Source: Christiangramia aestuarii | GTDB lineage: Bacteria; Bacteroidota; Bacteroidia; Flavobacteriales; Flavobacteriaceae | DNA length: 64,000 nucleotides | Reading direction: 5' to 3' | Assembly (NCBI RefSeq): GCF_009735585.1 | Contig: NZ_VJVW01000001.1 | Location: 82,947 to 146,946 of the forward strand | Part shown: piece after piece, positions 63,487 through 64,000 of the stretch | Numbering within the stretch: position 1 is the stretch's first letter | How the letters are laid out: the number at the start of each line of letters is the position of its first letter | The notes under the pieces: model-generated | The model's input: only the letters and a program-made list of their open reading frames with translations | Databases searched by the model: none | What the model was told of the DNA's origin: nothing | Made by a program: the position numbers and the translations under genes

Positions 63487-64000
63487 TTTTCTAAAAGCAT
63501 ATCATAAGTAAGTTCATACTCTTTTACTATATGGTTTATTGAAAAATTATGGATAGCTTTTTCAAAACCCTTTACGGTCTTCCTTAACCAATCACTATGC
63601 AACGCCAGCTCTAATTTTTCTACCAGATCTTTTACATTTCCCGGAGAAAATATTATACTGGTGTCTTGATCTACACATTCAAGATTTTCCGGAATCCCTG
63701 AAGCAATAATTGGAGTTTTTGAGAACATAGCCTCTACTAAGGCACCTGGTAATCCTTCATAATAGGAAGGAAAAATGAAATAATCTGTCAAGCTCAATAT
63801 TTCCGGTATATCGTTTCTTTGACCCAGTAATAAGATTTTTTCTTTGAGATTCAAAGCTGTTATTTTCGCTTCCAGATCCTTTCTTAGCGGTCCCTCTCCT
63901 ACTAAAACCAATTTACTATTTGGATGTTTCTCCAAATGTTCTGCGAAGGCTGCAACCAGATCAAGTTGGCCTTTCCTCTCAATCAACCTGCCTACACAGG
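63483..64000 (-). CDS. GT4-family glycosyltransferase (5' partial)
   Basis: The C-terminal 171 residues of a GT-B enzyme; the frame continues past the right edge of the window through VGRLIERKGQLDL, so the TTG at 63986 is not its start. The EX7E-type motif FPSYYEGLPGALVEAMF is complete. It overlaps the fused GT4 gene by 4 bp and probably shares its operon. Confidence 0.9.
   Translation of the reverse strand, partial: CVGRLIERKGQLDLVAAFAEHLEKHPNSKLVLVGEGPLRKDLEAKITALNLKEKILLLGQRNDIPEILSLTDYFIFPSYYEGLPGALVEAMFSKTPIIASGIPENLECVDQDTSIIFSPGNVKDLVEKLELALHSDWLRKTVKGFEKAIHNFSINHIVKEYELTYDMLLEK

Noticed and set aside
63483-63986. TTG at 63986 as gene start
   Set aside because: The frame continues to the window end through a conserved GT4 motif, so the gene is only cut by the edge.
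1-64000. tRNA, rRNA, insertion sequences, phage genes
   Set aside because: None could be recognised by reading the sequence; short RNA genes could still be missed without a search program.

Overview
The window looks like a chromosomal segment of a marine Bacteroidetes bacterium, most likely a Flavobacteriaceae member of the Gramella/Christiangramia type. That placement is inferred from gene content: GEVED/thrombospondin-type-3 secreted protein architecture, TTTG/TAnnTTTG-type promoter boxes, a thrA-thrB-thrC order with fused aspartokinase/homoserine dehydrogenase, a PUA-less glutamate 5-kinase next to proC and proA, CPA2 antiporter/UbiB/S10 peptidase genes, Wzi-family outer-membrane protein and low GC. 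No rRNA, tRNA, CRISPR array, transposase or prophage gene was seen.

Layout. 1-3700: 3' truncated gene (minus strand) for a large secreted metzincin-type metalloprotease with GEVED, fibronectin III and calcium-binding repeats. 4.0-8.9 kb: AraC regulator, WrbA-like flavoprotein, M3 peptidase, small pseudouridine synthase. 8.9-15.9 kb: a minus-strand photosensory operon read in the order CheB-CheR-PAS-histidine kinase hybrid, bacteriophytochrome kinase, response regulator, heme oxygenase; the last gene makes the biliverdin chromophore used by the second. 16.5-19.4 kb: proC-proB-proA proline operon. 19.5-26.8 kb: M61-like lipoprotein peptidase, then a probable operon of cation/proton antiporter, UbiB kinase and S10 carboxypeptidase. 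26.8-31.7 kb: thrABC operon preceded by a candidate 16-residue Thr/Ile-rich leader peptide. 31.8-36.6 kb: ChlI-like ATPase plus VWA protein; PAP2 phosphatase plus EEP-family protein. 36.5-39.9 kb: multi-PAS sensor with a phosphoacceptor-type helix but no ATPase domain, next to a single-domain response regulator.

40-64 kb is a surface polysaccharide locus. It begins with Wzi-like protein and a PHP-type tyrosine phosphatase (CpsB-like) that meets, tail to tail, the Wzc-like tyrosine autokinase. A minus-strand operon (52176 to 42140) follows: Wzy-like membrane protein, glycosyltransferase, then PglC-, PglD-, PglE-, PglF-like proteins that together could make and load diacetylbacillosamine-type sugar, then Wza and Wzc. 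Upstream are two lipoproteins sharing an unusual ~90-residue repeat (one with three copies, one with one copy). The rest is a second sugar-assembly block: NeuD-like acetyltransferase, GT2 enzymes, polysaccharide deacetylase, a second Wzy-like paralogue, GNAT protein, GT4 enzymes including a tandem two-domain fusion, and a GT4 gene running off the right edge. No Wzx flippase is visible, so the locus probably continues beyond 64000.

The strongest candidates for something undescribed are the SWDEVRKLY-repeat lipoproteins, the thr leader, the phytochrome/CheB-CheR operon, the fused tandem glycosyltransferase and a 138-bp inverted-repeat element at 5863-6000. All functions are read from sequence motifs; no database search was run.
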